A stretch of 41,322 nucleotides of DNA from a virus. Numbering within the stretch: the stretch's first letter is position 1; the number at the start of each line of letters is the position of its first letter. The stretch is from positions 1-41,322 of IMG/VR virus record IMGVR_UViG_3300031576_000139; one strand, written 5' to 3'. A model generated the notes under the pieces. That model did no database searches. It saw only the letters and a program-made list of their open reading frames with translations, and was not told where the DNA came from. Below, one piece after another: positions 30,824 through 38,203 of this stretch. The translations under genes were made by a program, and so were the position numbers.

Positions 30824-32719
30824 CTATGAGGCTGCCGGCGCGCCTTGAGCAGCTGCTTGTAATTGTGCATCCTGCTGCTCCTTGATCCTATCTTTCACCT
30901 GTTGAGCATTAGACAAATCCATGTATTCAATCAACAAATCTATCGGTATCGGAGCGCCCGCTTTTAAGAGCTCCGTTAAATCTTGGAACGTCTCATACCG
31001 AATCGTCTTGTTCTGATCCGCTTCGGTGACATAAACGTCATACTTGTTATCTTTCACCATCTGTAAAAATGCGGCAACATGCCCTTCTTTAAGCCCCTCT
31101 GGATACCGTTCTTTGTCAACTGCCGTCCGCATATACTCCGGACCCAAAACCTTGATCATTTTCTTCTCATCAAACAACATTGGAACCATAGACAAAAGAA
31201 ATTTACCGATAATCTCCTTTGAATATTGATAATTAGAAAATAAGCGCACAAGAGCCAGAACAGCCTGCTTAATGCGCATAGAAATAGCCCGACCTGATGT
31301 TGTCCCGTCTTGAAACCCCAAAAGGTCCGGGTTAACGGAAGATATTTGTGTAAACTCTTCATCAGCTTTTTCTTCACGCACTAAATGCGACTGGTTCGGT
31401 CCTTTCGGTTGAATTTCACGTAACTCTGTCCCCGGCTTCTTTCTAACCGTGATCCCGGGTTTTGACCCCATCTTCTCAAGCGCCTTCCACCCGGTATCTG
31501 TCAAAGCGTTATCATCCCCAATCCATCCGGAATTAGCTTGCGTATTAATAATGTGTAAATATTGGGACTTTGCCTTATTCTTTTCCCGTTGTGGGTCCTT
31601 CAACGCCCGTGTCAATCCTTGTACGCGATACTTCTCGTTCTCCGCTGTCGGAGCCCAGTCTGCCATAAACCGGAAAAACGGGTAACCGGAATAATATGGC
31701 TCAAATGGAGACTTGTCATCTTGTAAAATAAACCCGCAACAATATGCAGCAACCCACATTTCAGGTACCATACGTTTAACGACTTTTGTTTCTTTCCCGT
31801 CAATCGGTCCTTGCTCTTTGGCGAACTGTGTACCGTCCTCTTCTTTATCAAATTTTTTAGGCTCGCCGCTCTCTTTATCAATTAGAAAATACCGGTCAAC
31901 CGTTTTTTTGCGCCAATATTCTTTGATAGTAAACTTTCCGTCTTTCTCAAAGTCTTCGTCATCCGTGACAGAAGCAATAAACTTCACATAATTCCTCTTC
32001 TGTTCATCGTTCCCATAATCATCATCCGCAACCACGCCCGGAGACCCGTCCATTCCTGAACCATTCTCGATAATGTCGTCATTATCTCTGACAAACCCTT
32101 TAATCAGCTTCTCTTTCTTTGGATATAACGCGATTAAATCATCTTTCGATAACGGAACAATTTTAAAAACATATTTCGCGCCATCGTTAAGGTCGTATTC
32201 TATACAATCAGGGTCGACCATGATCTGATAAGGAGACCGCTGTTTAATATCCAACTCCCCGCGAATAGGGTCGTTCTCATATTTTAAAACAGCTTCAAGA
32301 AAACCTTTCCCGCAAAAGCAGCCGTCATCAAACCAATACCCCATCTTGTAACTCATGTGTGACCATTTATCAATCGCCCTGATCATACGGTCCATGACTT
32401 CCGAGAACAGCCGGTCTTCTCCGCCTTCCGGATTAACCTTGATACGTGACGAATTCTCCCGCTGGTACCCTGACACGATATTAATAATCGGTCGTATCCT
32501 GTTAAACGTCAAAGCCGGACGCGACTGCTCTTTTAACTGGTCCCGCTCTTCCTGCGTCCATTGGTCCCCAAGGGCGAAACGATAATCCTCTTTTGCCTCA
32601 GTTTCCCAATCGGCATAATGGCGCGTACATCGGTTAAACCTCTTTAAAATTTCCATGCGCAAGCCGTCCTCTTTGATCGCGTCTTGCGATGTTGATTCAA
32701 CCATCTTTTCCTTTGGCAT
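30824..32719 (-). CDS. Portal protein, P22-like
   Basis: A 631-residue protein of the P22-type portal family, slightly shorter than P22 gp1. Signatures are FNRIRPIINIVSGYQREN near residue 72, SPYQIMVDPDCIEYDLNDGAKYVF (in parts), and a C-terminal long helix followed by a Gln/Ala tail (QLQAAAQGAPAAS). The portal ring is the DNA entrance and the platform for the adaptor and hub proteins coded at 13664 and 11329. AGGAG precedes the ATG, and the gene follows the large terminase after ten bases. Confidence 0.88.
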   Translation of the reverse strand: MPKEKMVESTSQDAIKEDGLRMEILKRFNRCTRHYADWETEAKEDYRFALGDQWTQEERDQLKEQSRPALTFNRIRPIINIVSGYQRENSSRIKVNPEGGEDRLFSEVMDRMIRAIDKWSHMSYKMGYWFDDGCFCGKGFLEAVLKYENDPIRGELDIKQRSPYQIMVDPDCIEYDLNDGAKYVFKIVPLSKDDLIALYPKKEKLIKGFVRDNDDIIENGSGMDGSPGVVADDDYGNDEQKRNYVKFIASVTDDEDFEKDGKFTIKEYWRKKTVDRYFLIDKESGEPKKFDKEEDGTQFAKEQGPIDGKETKVVKRMVPEMWVAAYCCGFILQDDKSPFEPYYSGYPFFRFMADWAPTAENEKYRVQGLTRALKDPQREKNKAKSQYLHIINTQANSGWIGDDNALTDTGWKALEKMGSKPGITVRKKPGTELREIQPKGPNQSHLVREEKADEEFTQISSVNPDLLGFQDGTTSGRAISMRIKQAVLALVRLFSNYQYSKEIIGKFLLSMVPMLFDEKKMIKVLGPEYMRTAVDKERYPEGLKEGHVAAFLQMVKDNKYDVYVTEADQNKTIRYETFQDLTELLKAGAPIPIDLLIEYMDLSNAQQVKDRIKEQQDAQLQAAAQGAPAAS

Positions 32720-32729
32720 TTTAATTCTC

Positions 32730-34121
32730 CTATGCTGTCATAGCGGATGTTGCCCCGGATCCGATCTCTTTCGGATAGGGATCATCACGCCAAGCATCTT
32801 TTTCTTTGACCGGGCTGGTCCTCTCAATCGCCCAACACCCCATGATATACGCGTCCGCGCGATCCGGAGACCTACCAAGCCGCTTCTTGACTTCTTCTTT
32901 CGGCAGTAACAAAACCTTACCATTTGAATTGACCACCTTAAACTTCAGCGCCAACAACTGCGTCCTAAGCTCTTCGTCTTCAGGAAACGGGATCTTACGG
33001 TCAATCACCAGCTGCATAAAATGCCATGCCATCGCTGCACGAAGATTGACACCCATAGATAACATCGGGTCCATCTTCTCCGCGGAATTAATAAACTGCA
33101 CATTGTTCCGTTCATCCATTTCCCGCAACCGGTCACCAATCCCCTGTCCAATCCCGATAATATCAAGCGCGTAATTGTTAGTCCTATACCGTTTACCCAT
33201 GACAACCATCTGCCCGGCGACCTTCATTGTGTCCCGCTCATGAAGGATCTCCATATCTTTAACACTATAATTCTCAGTAAAATAAATGACACACTCATCT
33301 CCGCCTAGTGATGGATCACAAACAATGATCCGCTTTAGATCCTTCGCCCACAACTTAACATCTTTTAAATCATTAAGCATTTTAGCGGATAACAATGAAT
33401 TTTCCGCCTGCAACGAGTACCAATCACCGTCAAGATACGCCGCCAAAAGCGCCTTATTGTACTGAAACGCACTCCGTAACGTATTCACATAACTCGAAGG
33501 CAAATGCGGGTTGTCCGCATGAAGCGCCGGGATGAAATAATGGTTGGGCTTCTTGTTATCAATAAAATCTTCCTTGAGCCAACAATCAGCCGGATTTGCT
33601 GTATATAACTGTTTATACGGCGGGATTAACTCATTGTATTTCAGGCGTAATGTGCCCTGTAAAACATCCACATCAACACGCTCTGTTTCTTCCCCCTGAT
33701 CTATACCGATAAAAGCGAACTCGGCTGAATTAAACTTATTAATCTTCTCCTGATCATCCAACCCGCCATAATACACCTTGACCGCCTCATCAATAATGAT
33801 CTCTTGGTCCTGCTCCCTGATCCGATAATGGTCCGGAGGGATGATACGTTTAAACGTCTCAAGGGTCGTATGCCGAAAATCAACACCCTGCTTACGACCA
33901 ATGAACCCAACTGGCAAAGGCGGTTTGGATGATGGTTGTAAATCAAAAAACTCTTTCAACCACCGGCACCACTCATCCACCCATAAACAAAATAAGACAG
34001 ACTTCCCACCGCCCTTGCCTCCGCCAAACAGCAAAGACACCATATCCAACTGTTTATCCGTCAGTAAGCGCCACGCGCGGCTTTGCTGGCGCGTCAACAT
34101 TATCTGTTGGTCCGTTATCAT
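32730..34121 (-). CDS. Terminase large subunit
   Basis: A 463-residue packaging ATPase/nuclease. The Walker A motif is GGGKGGGKS (about residue 34), with a Walker-B-type segment around FAFIGIDQGEE. The nuclease half shows CDPSLGGDE, LDIIGIGQGIGDRL and SPDRADAYIMG, the last two being the usual second and third acidic motifs. The ATG is preferred over a TTG seven codons upstream. It overlaps the end of the small subunit gene. The large subunit cuts and pumps DNA into the portal; the packaging mode cannot be told from sequence. Confidence 0.9.
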   Translation of the reverse strand: MITDQQIMLTRQQSRAWRLLTDKQLDMVSLLFGGGKGGGKSVLFCLWVDEWCRWLKEFFDLQPSSKPPLPVGFIGRKQGVDFRHTTLETFKRIIPPDHYRIREQDQEIIIDEAVKVYYGGLDDQEKINKFNSAEFAFIGIDQGEETERVDVDVLQGTLRLKYNELIPPYKQLYTANPADCWLKEDFIDNKKPNHYFIPALHADNPHLPSSYVNTLRSAFQYNKALLAAYLDGDWYSLQAENSLLSAKMLNDLKDVKLWAKDLKRIIVCDPSLGGDECVIYFTENYSVKDMEILHERDTMKVAGQMVVMGKRYRTNNYALDIIGIGQGIGDRLREMDERNNVQFINSAEKMDPMLSMGVNLRAAMAWHFMQLVIDRKIPFPEDEELRTQLLALKFKVVNSNGKVLLLPKEEVKKRLGRSPDRADAYIMGCWAIERTSPVKEKDAWRDDPYPKEIGSGATSAMTA

Positions 34122-34644
34122 TTCCAGGTTCTTTCTCAACAACGATTGTCAAACGGGTAAAATCCTGCCCAAACATAGTCTTCTCAAACGGCACAGAGAT
34201 TTGTTTTTTTAGCTTCCCGATCTGCTCAAGAGCGCGTAAACGAGCATTGTCATCCGGGACCTCTTTGCCTGCATCTTCAACTTCAATGCCGCCTTCTCCA
34301 TCCTCTCGGTACACCCGGCAAGATTCTTTTGTCATAGACCTAAACGCGATACGTGATAACTCACGCGCCTGCGCTTGATCAGTCGCTCCTGCCATTTCTA
34401 ACTCTTCGATAATGCTTGCCCTGACTTGTCTTTCTAACTTGATCGAAGCCGTTGTACGAGCATAAGAAACGGAATATCCAGCAGCTCGTGCAGCTGCAAA
34501 AATATTCATCCCAGCAAGGCGGTTTTTTCGATATTTAACCTGCCTCAAAGTCATTCCTATTAACGACTTTCTAATTTTATTCCGGATCTCTTTACGGCTT
34601 CGGCTCTTTTTTTGGACAGCTTTGCCGGATAAGCTCTTTTTCAT
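34054..34644 (-). CDS. Terminase small subunit
   Basis: A 196-residue protein with a very basic N-terminus (KKSLSGKAVQKKSRSRKE) and a helix-turn-helix-like region (MNIFAAARAAGYSVSYARTTASIKLE, in parts) that would bind the packaging site, followed by helical and acidic segments. GGGGGAG precedes the ATG; the open frame extends 35 codons upstream but would overlap the previous gene. Position before the large subunit and an overlap of 68 bases support the call. Confidence 0.75.
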   Translation of the reverse strand: MKKSLSGKAVQKKSRSRKEIRNKIRKSLIGMTLRQVKYRKNRLAGMNIFAAARAAGYSVSYARTTASIKLERQVRASIIEELEMAGATDQAQARELSRIAFRSMTKESCRVYREDGEGGIEVEDAGKEVPDDNARLRALEQIGKLKKQISVPFEKTMFGQDFTRLTIVVEKEPGNDNGPTDNVDAPAKPRVALTDG

Positions 34645-34645
34645 C

Positions 34646-34837
34646 TTACTCCCCCTTTGCTTTTTGTAATGATCCCATCCCGCCACCATAATACGATTCC
34701 GGAGATTTCTCTGTCCGGACGCCGTCTTGAATCTCTGTGTTGCCGCCATTAGGCGTCACCGGAGCATTAGCTGGATCATACTTTGAAAATCCAGTATCTC
34801 CTTGACCTTTTTGTCCTTCTTTCGCCATTCCTTCCAT
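34646..34837 (-). CDS. Small Gly/Lys-rich protein at the head of the late genes
   Basis: A 63-residue, low-complexity protein rich in Gly, Lys, Pro and Asn (AKEGQKGQGDTGFSKYDP). It has no recognised domain and is probably disordered. GAGGAGGG precedes the first ATG; a second ATG three codons in is possible. It starts 17 bases after the intrinsic terminator, so it is the first gene that late transcription meets. Its stop lies just before the small terminase start. Confidence 0.55.
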   Translation of the reverse strand: MEGMAKEGQKGQGDTGFSKYDPANAPVTPNGGNTEIQDGVRTEKSPESYYGGGMGSLQKAKGE

Positions 34838-34854
34838 ATTGACCCTCCTCTCAT

Positions 34855-34889
34855 AAAAAAAGCTATAAGACCCGTTGTCTTATAGCTTT
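34855..34889 (-). terminator. Intrinsic terminator between early and late genes
   Basis: A perfect 13-bp stem (34859-34871 with 34877-34889, GTCTTATAGCTTT on the minus strand with its complement) and five-base loop, followed on the minus strand by seven T (34855-34861). On the plus strand only three T follow, so it works for minus-strand transcription. It lies 153 bases after the last early gene and 17 bases before the first late gene. Confidence 0.88.
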
Positions 34890-34923
34890 CAATGGATGCC
34901 CCCTACCGGGCTCTTACAGCCTC

Positions 34924-34953
34924 AATTTATGACGTAATATCTTATTAAGTCAA
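34924..34953 (-). promoter_or_regulatory. Putative sigma70 promoter just upstream of the terminator
   Basis: On the minus strand TTGACT (34948-34953) is followed by TAAATT after 18 bases (34924-34929) or CATAAA after 16 bases. The -35 box equals that of the early promoter; the -10 match is fair (four of six). A transcript starting near 34917 would run about 60 bases into the terminator at 34855-34889, giving either a short RNA or an attenuated leader of the late genes. The 34890-35041 gap otherwise holds no gene. Confidence 0.5.
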
Positions 34954-35041
34954 TATAAAATCTTTATTTATTTTAAAATTGTTGTAATGTAGGGTATTAC
35001 AGAATATTTCCCGACGAGACTGGAATTAATAGGACGGGCAG

Positions 35042-35242
35042 TTAAATCGTAGCTTTAAGGTTAAGATTGAATTTGTCTTTTTTAATAGCATGAATAACAC
35101 GTACAATCATGATTCTTGCGTTACGGAAATTCATTAACTCTGATGATACAATAACGCGCCCATTAGATCCAACAATCCTCCACCAACATTGATGAGGATA
35201 TGGCGCTCCGGATGCCTTAATCTCTATACGAATCTTTTTCAT
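35042..35242 (-). CDS. YegP/DUF1508-like small protein
   Basis: A 66-residue protein with the single-unit DUF1508 pattern: WWRIVGSNGRVIVSSELMNF followed by a helix (RNARIMIVRVIHAI). In bacteria such proteins (YegP) are small alpha-beta proteins of poorly known function. AGGAGAG precedes the ATG. It is the last early gene before the terminator region and is somewhat AT-rich. Confidence 0.6.
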   Translation of the reverse strand: MKKIRIEIKASGAPYPHQCWWRIVGSNGRVIVSSELMNFRNARIMIVRVIHAIKKDKFNLNLKATI

Positions 35243-35272
35243 TTTTATATCTCTCCTTTCACATGTTCGTAG

Positions 35273-35455
35273 TCATGGCACTACTTCAACTTTTACACAT
35301 TGGAATTTATCAAGCCATGCATCTAATTGAATTACGTGTTGACCAATAAATTTTCTCAAAAATAGAGCAGTTTTAATAATTGTCCCATCTTCAGCAACTA
35401 AAACTCCACCAGTTTTCTCTCCAAAAGTAACCTGATATAATATTTCTTTTCTCAC
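35273..35455 (-). CDS. Unknown 60-residue protein, GTG start
   Basis: A 60-residue alpha-beta protein (EILYQVTFGEKTGGVLV, then a helix and FQCVKVEVVP). It starts at GTG behind AGGTGGAGGA. I do not recognise it. It lies between two short conserved-looking genes in the early run, and it is preceded by a 39-base gap. Confidence 0.55.
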   Translation of the reverse strand: MRKEILYQVTFGEKTGGVLVAEDGTIIKTALFLRKFIGQHVIQLDAWLDKFQCVKVEVVP

Positions 35456-35494
35456 TCCTCCACCTTTCTTAACTGCTGCTGCGTCGAAAAAGTA

Positions 35495-35617
35495 TTATTT
35501 GCTCGGTTTCCATCCAGTCTTTCTCATCGTTCCGTAAACATACGCATCTGCCTTCTTACCTTTCAACCCTTTTTTCCGAGCCTGCGCTTTCAACCGTCTT
35601 TCCATTGCTTTTGGCAT
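35495..35617 (-). CDS. 40-residue basic protein of a widespread phage type (YVYGTMRKTGWKP)
   Basis: A 40-residue, strongly basic protein with a helical MPKAMERRLKAQARKKGLKG start and the block AYVYGTMRKTGWKPSK. Short proteins ending in YGTMRKTGW-K/R-P occur in many phages without known function. AAAAGGAGGG precedes the ATG. Probably nucleic-acid associated, judging by charge only. Confidence 0.7.
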   Translation of the reverse strand: MPKAMERRLKAQARKKGLKGKKADAYVYGTMRKTGWKPSK

Positions 35618-35635
35618 ATACCTATCCCTCCTTTT

Positions 35636-35683
35636 CTAATACCCCATCTTTTTGCCCTTCCTCTTTTTTCTCTTCTTCGCCAT
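35636..35683 (-). CDS. 15-residue highly basic peptide
   Basis: A 15-residue frame MAKKRKKRKGKKMGY behind a near-perfect AAAGGAGGTG ribosome binding site, 14 bases after the previous gene's stop. Eleven of fifteen residues are Lys, Arg or similar. Such mini genes with strong ribosome sites occur in phage early regions. It may be a real peptide or a translational relay to the 40-residue basic gene. Confidence 0.4.
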   Translation of the reverse strand: MAKKRKKRKGKKMGY

Positions 35684-35697
35684 ATATCTCACCTCCT

Positions 35698-35880
35698 TTA
35701 ATGCCTGCGGAAATCCTCGGCGTTCGGACACGTATCAAAATGAGACACCATCCGATCAGGATCAAATTCCTCTTCCCTCTCTATCTCATCATCATAATCA
35801 ACAGGGATTTTTTTACCTTTTACCGTCACCATCCACAAAATATCCGAACCACACCCTCGACAGACCCCTTTATTTGCCAT
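35698..35880 (-). CDS. Small zinc-finger protein
   Basis: A 60-residue protein with CRGCGSDILWM, then KGKKIPVD, and HFDTCPNAEDFRRH near the C-terminus: two Cys, then His and Cys, a likely zinc site of a kind often seen in small phage proteins. The start is the ATG next to AAAGGAA; an upstream in-frame ATG would lie deep in the previous gene. It overlaps the end of that gene by 11 bases. Confidence 0.65.
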   Translation of the reverse strand: MANKGVCRGCGSDILWMVTVKGKKIPVDYDDEIEREEEFDPDRMVSHFDTCPNAEDFRRH

Positions 35881-36166
35881 TTCCTTTAACCCCTTTTTTC
35901 GCCTGATAGTGTTTCCATTGGACGAACAAAAAACCGACGGTATACATCCACTCCACAAAACTGTCAGTACGCTTAACGCTAAACTGCGGATGCAACTTCT
36001 TCCACCGCTCTATCCAGTCCGGAAATATAGGTATATACCATGCTCCCGGACCAAATGCCCATGCGATACACTCGTCAATTTCCGGACCGGTAACACCGGC
36101 TTTCATGAGGATATAAGCAACCCGCGCTTCTGTCGCGCTTTCTGCCTGATATTCATGCTTCATCAT
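35870..36166 (-). CDS. Unknown 98-residue early protein
   Basis: A 98-residue protein with a helical N-terminus (EYQAESATEARVAYILMKAGVTG) and an aromatic-rich second half (AWYIPIFPDWIERWKKLHP). I do not recognise it. The start overlaps the end of the 51-residue gene upstream (ATG within its last codons), so the two are coupled. The first of two adjacent ATG codons was chosen by spacing from GGTGG. Confidence 0.55.
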   Translation of the reverse strand: MMKHEYQAESATEARVAYILMKAGVTGPEIDECIAWAFGPGAWYIPIFPDWIERWKKLHPQFSVKRTDSFVEWMYTVGFLFVQWKHYQAKKGVKGNGK

Positions 36167-36308
36167 TGCCACCAAGAGTATGTTCAAGAAACGCTATACT
36201 GCTCTTCCAATGCTGAATAAGGATGATCTTCTCCCGCACCGGCAAATTAATTAAGTCATCCGACGAGATCTTCTTAAGCACTTCGATATACTGATCTATT
36301 TTGTCCAT
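36153..36308 (-). CDS. 51-residue helical protein
   Basis: A 51-residue protein, mainly helical (DKIDQYIEVLKKISSDDLIN, then REKIILIQHWKSSIAFLEHTL). AGCGGGG lies before the ATG. It overlaps the next gene by 14 bases. It follows a 124-base non-coding gap that contains two copies of a GTTTGCCTTT word and a short GGGG/CCCC hairpin. Function unknown. Confidence 0.55.
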   Translation of the reverse strand: MDKIDQYIEVLKKISSDDLINLPVREKIILIQHWKSSIAFLEHTLGGNDEA

Positions 36309-36432
36309 ATTTAACCCCGCTCTACATGCCTAAGTCACTTTGACGAAAAAGGCAAACTCTGGACGCTGTGACAAGGGGCTCTCCCCACTTGACTGCCGAT
36401 AAAGGCAAACCCAAAGTATCAAAGAACGGGGA

Positions 36433-36669
36433 TTATTTTTGGCACGCATATTCCTTTCCTTCAACAACCTTTTTACCAATGTAATGGCAATCAAATCCAT
36501 TCTTTTCCCATTGAGTTACTTTATCGGCAGATACTATGATGTTAGATTTTCCTTTCATAGCTTGCTCAACAGGGTTTAATGTTGCACAGCCTGAAAAAAA
36601 CCATAGAATAATGGCAACACATATAAAGACCATAGTTGTTTCAATAATGGTTTTCATTTTGTCTCCCAT
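36433..36669 (-). CDS. Small lipoprotein
   Basis: A 78-residue protein with a lysine-containing start, a hydrophobic span (about residues 11-26, VFICVAIILWFFSG) and the lipobox FSGC followed by ATLNPVEQ. It should be lipidated and sit in an envelope membrane, with a short outer part containing two further Cys. AAGGAGAG precedes the ATG. In phage early regions such small lipoproteins often block receptors against superinfection; here that is conjecture. The gene is AT-rich and belongs to the island at about 36.4-38.6 kb. Confidence 0.7.
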   Translation of the reverse strand: MGDKMKTIIETTMVFICVAIILWFFSGCATLNPVEQAMKGKSNIIVSADKVTQWEKNGFDCHYIGKKVVEGKEYACQK

Positions 36670-36707
36670 TTTCACTCTCCTTTTTTATTGATAAACTCGG
36701 CGGATTT

Positions 36708-37076
36708 TTAAATGTTTCTTTCCATAATTATCTTTTGATAAAAATGAAAACAATTATTATGGACATTAACATATTGCGTGAATGGTGGTAGAATCATAAT
36801 AACATCTCTCCTATTATCAAAAAACGGACAATCATTATAAATAAAATCTCTCATTTCATCCCATTCTGGATAAGAATCTCTACGGCTTATAGATATATGA
36901 AAATATTCTCCTTTACCCATTGGCGGTAAATCAACGCAAGTATTATCATAAGTGTCTATACTCAGCAACGCACACAAACCAGATAATTTTTGTTTTGTGA
37001 TTGCATAATTTCCTTCTGTCATGATAAATTCTTTCCATCCTTTTGGAATAATCAATGGTGCTTTACATGTATTCAT
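36708..37076 (-). CDS. DUF7694-like phage protein
   Basis: A 122-residue protein with YFHISISRRDSYPEWDEMRDF, then a loop and VIMILPPFTQYVNVHNNCFHFYQ. The pattern of HxSxSR-x-x-x-P-x-WDE followed by LPP-x-x-x-YVN-x-H-x-x-C-x-H is that of a family found in many phages (DUF7694 as I remember it) of unknown function. GGGGAG precedes the ATG, which overlaps the stop of the zinc-ribbon gene (ATGA). The DNA is only about 25% GC in parts. Confidence 0.65.
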   Translation of the reverse strand: MNTCKAPLIIPKGWKEFIMTEGNYAITKQKLSGLCALLSIDTYDNTCVDLPPMGKGEYFHISISRRDSYPEWDEMRDFIYNDCPFFDNRRDVIMILPPFTQYVNVHNNCFHFYQKIIMERNI

Positions 37077-37192
37077 TTCTCCCCTCCATACTCAACTCCT
37101 TTCAATATTAAAATTTCTCCACAAAACAGACAAGTTCCAAAGTACCCTGACTGGACTTCTTTATTACACCTTTCACACCACCACTTTTTCAT
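37073..37192 (-). CDS. 39-residue MKKWWC zinc ribbon
   Basis: A 39-residue protein, MKKWWCERCNKEVQSGYFGT followed by CLFCG: two CxxC knuckles 12 residues apart, a minimal zinc ribbon. GGGAGGG precedes the ATG, and the stop overlaps the next start. Its MKKWWC start is shared with the 53-residue protein at 38042-38203, so the two are probably paralogues. Confidence 0.65.
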   Translation of the reverse strand: MKKWWCERCNKEVQSGYFGTCLFCGEILILKGVEYGGEK

Positions 37193-37220
37193 ACCCAACC
37201 CTCCCTAGTTTTTTTACCTT

Positions 37221-37487
37221 CTAGTTAATAGGCGTAGTATCCTTTTGAACGATCTTTAAGTTCATAAAACCATATTCTTCAACAAAATTATTTACAATAA
37301 ACTTGCACCCTTTTATCTCAATCTCTTCACCAATTCTAAAAATTGAAGTAAATCCATCCTTTTTTAATTTTTCAATTGCAAGGTTAAAACTTTCTTCTGA
37401 ATTTGTTGAATCGTGTTCAATTCCCAATTTCTTTAATAATTCTTCATTGATCTCTTTAATAATTCCTTCGTTTGGATTACAAGCCAT
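37221..37487 (-). CDS. Unknown 88-residue early protein
   Basis: An 88-residue protein: helical acidic N-terminal half (EGIIKEINEELLKKLGIEHD) and a strand-rich end (IGEEIEIKGCKFIVNNF, LKIVQKD), the latter resembling small phage proteins with an EIKG-C-KF-x-V strand pair. The ATG was preferred over GTG two codons before it. The leader in front of it (AAAAAAGAAGAGTGAAAATGG) is almost the same as that of the lipoprotein gene. Function unknown. Confidence 0.55.
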   Translation of the reverse strand: MACNPNEGIIKEINEELLKKLGIEHDSTNSEESFNLAIEKLKKDGFTSIFRIGEEIEIKGCKFIVNNFVEEYGFMNLKIVQKDTTPIN

Positions 37488-37489
37488 TT

Positions 37490-37579
37490 TCACTCTTCTT
37501 TTTTATTAATAATTGATAAATTCAAGCCCATAAACGCTTTCTCTTTCTCATCCCACGCTCTGAACTTAATTTCCCGCAC
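37490..37579 (-). pseudogene. YopX-family N-terminal stub (29 residues)
   Basis: A GTG-started frame behind AAAGGAGAATAAC that begins MREIKFRAWDEKEKAFMG, the characteristic start of YopX-family phage proteins, but stops after 29 residues; family members are usually well over 100. The following gene is unrelated to the rest of YopX. The ribosome site is still excellent, so a short peptide is probably still made. The frame looks like the remnant of a deletion. Confidence 0.6.
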
Positions 37580-37580
37580 G

Positions 37581-37907
37581 TTATTCTCCTTTCGTGATTA
37601 GATCATGGATGGCATTGACTAATTCATCTACTGAAAATACAAATTTAATTGTTTTTTCTTTTTGATATTTCAGATTAAACTTATACTTTTCAAGAAAGAT
37701 TTTCCTTATCTCCTCACTTGTCACTTCTCTCACACCGAAGTAGTTACAAATAGCTTTGGATAAATATTTTGCTTCACCAATTAAAGTATGTTTTCTATCA
37801 GCAATCTTTAAATGTCCATGTAAAAACTCGACTAATTTCTTTTCATCCAACGGCTTTAAATTAGAGGGAATTGGCTCTTTATATCTACAACAAATGCAAT
37901 GGATCAT
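37581..37907 (-). CDS. Unknown 108-residue protein with N-terminal Cys cluster
   Basis: A 108-residue protein starting MIHCICCRYKEPIP, with three Cys close together, then a mostly helical, Lys-rich body (VTSEEIRKIFLEKYKFNLKYQ). Its ATG directly abuts a TAA of a possible 30-residue frame upstream (TTG start near 38000, too weak to list). AAAGGAG precedes it. The sequence is very AT-rich. No family is recognised. Confidence 0.55.
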   Translation of the reverse strand: MIHCICCRYKEPIPSNLKPLDEKKLVEFLHGHLKIADRKHTLIGEAKYLSKAICNYFGVREVTSEEIRKIFLEKYKFNLKYQKEKTIKFVFSVDELVNAIHDLITKGE

Positions 37908-38041
37908 TTACTCTGCTCCTTTCAATAGCTCTGGTGGTTCTGGGTTAATAGCTTTAGGCATAAAATCTTTGTAACTTGGAAAATGTTTATCAACTAACAA
38001 ATTCTGTCCCGAAGATCGGCTTTTCTAAATTCTTCTTCTGT

Positions 38042-38203
38042 TTACTCATTCGGGCGTTCCTTTCCACAAAGAGGACAAAATTTCCATTTTTTTGTATATA
38101 AAAAACCAACAATAGTAACCTTTTCTTGACCAATAAATGGGTAACCTTCTCCACAACAATTTTTAATAACTTTCTTAAAATGCTTACACCACCACTTCTT
38201 CAT
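38042..38203 (-). CDS. 53-residue MKKWWC zinc-binding protein
   Basis: A 53-residue basic protein: MKKWWCKHFKKVIKNCCGEG, then a strand region and WKFCPLCGKERPNE. The Cys at 6, 16-17 and the CPLC knuckle form a likely zinc site. It shares its first six residues with the 39-residue zinc ribbon at 37073-37192. AGGAGTAGGGGG precedes the ATG, which overlaps the stop of the preceding HTH-like gene (ATGA). Too short for many gene callers. Confidence 0.6.
   Translation of the reverse strand: MKKWWCKHFKKVIKNCCGEGYPFIGQEKVTIVGFLYTKKWKFCPLCGKERPNE

Noticed and set aside
37908-38041. Two very small frames (19 and 30 residues) between the zinc-binding gene and the 108-residue gene
   Set aside because: Weak or missing ribosome sites and no recognisable features. 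The 30-residue frame abuts the next ATG and might be real, but support is thin.
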